Below, in pieces: positions 5,459-6,622 of a stretch of DNA of 6,622 bases. The notes beneath the pieces are model-generated. The model was not told the DNA's origin. It made no database searches and was given only the letters and a program-made list of their open reading frames with translations. The position numbers and the translations under genes are program-made. This stretch comes from Lachnospiraceae bacterium. GTDB taxonomy: Bacteria > Bacillota > Clostridia > Lachnospirales > Lachnospiraceae. The DNA lies in NCBI GenBank assembly GCA_017476305.1, contig JAFVAA010000672.1, positions 1 to 6,622 on the forward strand, read 5' to 3'. The stretch's first letter is position 1, and each line of letters begins with the position of its first letter.

Positions 5459-6622
5459 TCCTCAATCGTAATCATACCGGTATCTACGGCAACTTTGATG
5501 AGTGGCTCGCTTCCCTGCCGTTTTTTCGAAGCCTCCTTTGCCGTCAGCTTCGCTCCAAAGAAACGGATCTGATCTTCTAAATCTGTAGAAAAGTCTGTCG
5601 CAAAGGTCTCTAAAAAACCTTCCTTCCCCATCGGAACCGTCATCCTGAAATTTCCGGTATCTAAATCACAATCCAGACTTTCAAAGAACTTACGCTCCGA
5701 TAGCTTCACGTTTACGTCTCCCGTGTCAGCATCCACCACCACTTTTTCCCCTGTTATGTCAGAAAGCACCACATCTCCGGTATCCGCATCGACCAAAATG
5801 CCTTTTCCCATACCGCCCACATCCTCTAAAGTCACATCTCCGGTATCCACATCGACAGATATCTCATCAAAATAGACCTCCTTTAACTGTACATCCCCGG
5901 TATCCGTCGCCACGGAAAGCGTCTGTCCGCCACGGGAAGCCTCAGAAGAACCATATAAATCCTTCGGAACCGTCAGCTGCAGGCTTCCCTCATGGTTTCC
6001 CCAGCCAAAAGAAAACAAACGAAACGAAATCCACCCATGCGGGTTCTGCTCCTTGATTACTAATGCACCGTTTGATAAGCTTTCTACCACCTCTTCTTTT
6101 CCTTTGTAATCCAGCACGATGCTCTCCACATCTCCGGACTTTACGACCACATCCGCTACATCCAGATCGATCTGGATTTTATTCACCTCATCTGCCGGGT
6201 AAGATTCATGTAGTTCCTTCCCTGTCTGAACTTCAGTCCTCTCCTCTTCCATCTCGGTACTTACCGACCTTCTCACCCCCAGGAAAGCAGCCACTCCAAA
6301 CACACACAGGAATAGAAGAAAAAACACCACAACTCCTGCGATGATCCACGGAAGTGATTTTCTCTGCTTTCTTTGATATCCCTCAAATACCCTGCTTTCA
6401 CTCCCCGGATTCCAGGATGCTTCCTCATAATTTTCCTGTCCCCCTTCATACGTCCCGTCAAAGCCGGAAAAAGAAATGTGTTCCTTTGGTACTGTAACAG
6501 CAGCTTTCGCAAACTCCTGATACCTGTTTTCCACACTGGCTGAAACCACCACCAGCAGAACACCAGCCGCCACAAAGAGCAGCACGGAATTATCCAGAAT
6601 ATCCCTGAAAATCGGAAGGGAC
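5449..6622 (-). CDS. Membrane-anchored DUF4097-like beta-repeat protein (5' end missing)
   Basis: The frame stays open to the window edge, with SLPIFRDILDNS before the first GTG (6585), which lacks a ribosome binding site. The start therefore probably lies beyond 6622. Numbering from that GTG, a hydrophobic segment spans about 2-17 and a second about 79-103. Between them is an acidic, Gly-rich stretch, and after the second a polar Glu-rich linker (about 107-128). The rest (about 133-378) is a beta-rich domain with DTG at 228, 247, 268, 287, 309 and 368, mostly as VDxDTGDVxL at steps of 19-22 residues. This pattern is that of DUF4097 adhesin-like domains, which in Firmicutes often occur in membrane proteins near PadR/DUF1700 genes. 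The domain probably folds as a beta solenoid. Its side of the membrane and ligand are not clear. It runs in the same direction as yicI, 184 bp upstream of it. Confidence 0.85.
   Translation of the reverse strand, partial: SLPIFRDILDNSVLLFVAAGVLLVVVSASVENRYQEFAKAAVTVPKEHISFSGFDGTYEGGQENYEEASWNPGSESRVFEGYQRKQRKSLPWIIAGVVVFFLLFLCVFGVAAFLGVRRSVSTEMEEERTEVQTGKELHESYPADEVNKIQIDLDVADVVVKSGDVESIVLDYKGKEEVVESLSNGALVIKEQNPHGWISFRLFSFGWGNHEGSLQLTVPKDLYGSSEASRGGQTLSVATDTGDVQLKEVYFDEISVDVDTGDVTLEDVGGMGKGILVDADTGDVVLSDITGEKVVVDADTGDVNVKLSERKFFESLDCDLDTGNFRMTVPMGKEGFLETFATDFSTDLEDQIRFFGAKLTAKEASKKRQGSEPLIKVAVDTGMITIEETR
5714..5905 (-). repeat. Tandem coding repeat behind the DTGDV modules
   Basis: The 15-mer ACATCTCCGGTATCC (plus strand) occurs exactly at 5771-5785 and 5834-5848. 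It has one mismatch at 5891-5905, and a more diverged copy lies at 5714-5728. The steps of 57, 63 and 57 bp are whole codons (19, 21, 19). They encode the GDTGDV-like turns of the beta-repeat domain. Near identity at DNA level suggests recent internal duplication or strong codon constraint. Confidence 0.8.

Noticed and set aside
6063..6344. Plus-strand 93-aa open frame opposite the DUF4097-like gene
   Set aside because: It is a Pro/Ser/His-rich shadow of the minus-strand coding sequence without a ribosome binding site.

Overview
The window looks like a chromosomal stretch of a Gram-positive Clostridia-type bacterium, most likely Lachnospiraceae or a near relative. This is inferred from strong AGGAGG-type ribosome binding sites, A/T-rich intergenic DNA, intrinsic terminators with U-tracts, a gut-type GH31 glycosidase and a DUF4097-type protein. 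No mobile element, CRISPR array, tRNA or rRNA was seen. Only one gene reads left to right; all other confident genes are on the minus strand.

Left end (1-748, plus): an HAD-superfamily phosphatase-like hydrolase, probably preceded by the last codons of another plus-strand gene (3-35). Its 3' end runs 12 bp into the 3' end of the convergent gene that follows.

Middle left (737-2642, minus): a compact three-gene cluster with gaps of 21 and 22 bp. In transcription order it encodes a 146-aa helical protein, an 89-aa helical protein and a 383-aa polytopic membrane protein. None matches a family I can name. The two small proteins share an ADSL motif near the N-terminus and an ungapped C-terminal segment with Pro and Met 13 residues apart, so they look like diverged paralogues. 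A putative promoter with phased CATAGAAT repeats lies in front of them.

Middle right (2757-5408, minus): a complete cytoplasmic GH31 alpha-xylosidase of the YicI type, with nucleophile, acid/base and xyloside-specificity residues all present. It appears to be a single-gene unit. A good sigma-A-type promoter and a palindromic operator-like region lie upstream, and an intrinsic terminator lies downstream. It probably trims terminal alpha-linked xylose from imported xyloglucan fragments such as isoprimeverose.

Right end (5449-6622, minus): a membrane-anchored protein with two hydrophobic segments and a C-terminal DUF4097-like beta-repeat domain built on a recurring DTGDV motif. Its 5' end lies outside the window.

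The four blocks show no clear shared pathway. The least explained part is the cluster of two small helical proteins plus a membrane protein.
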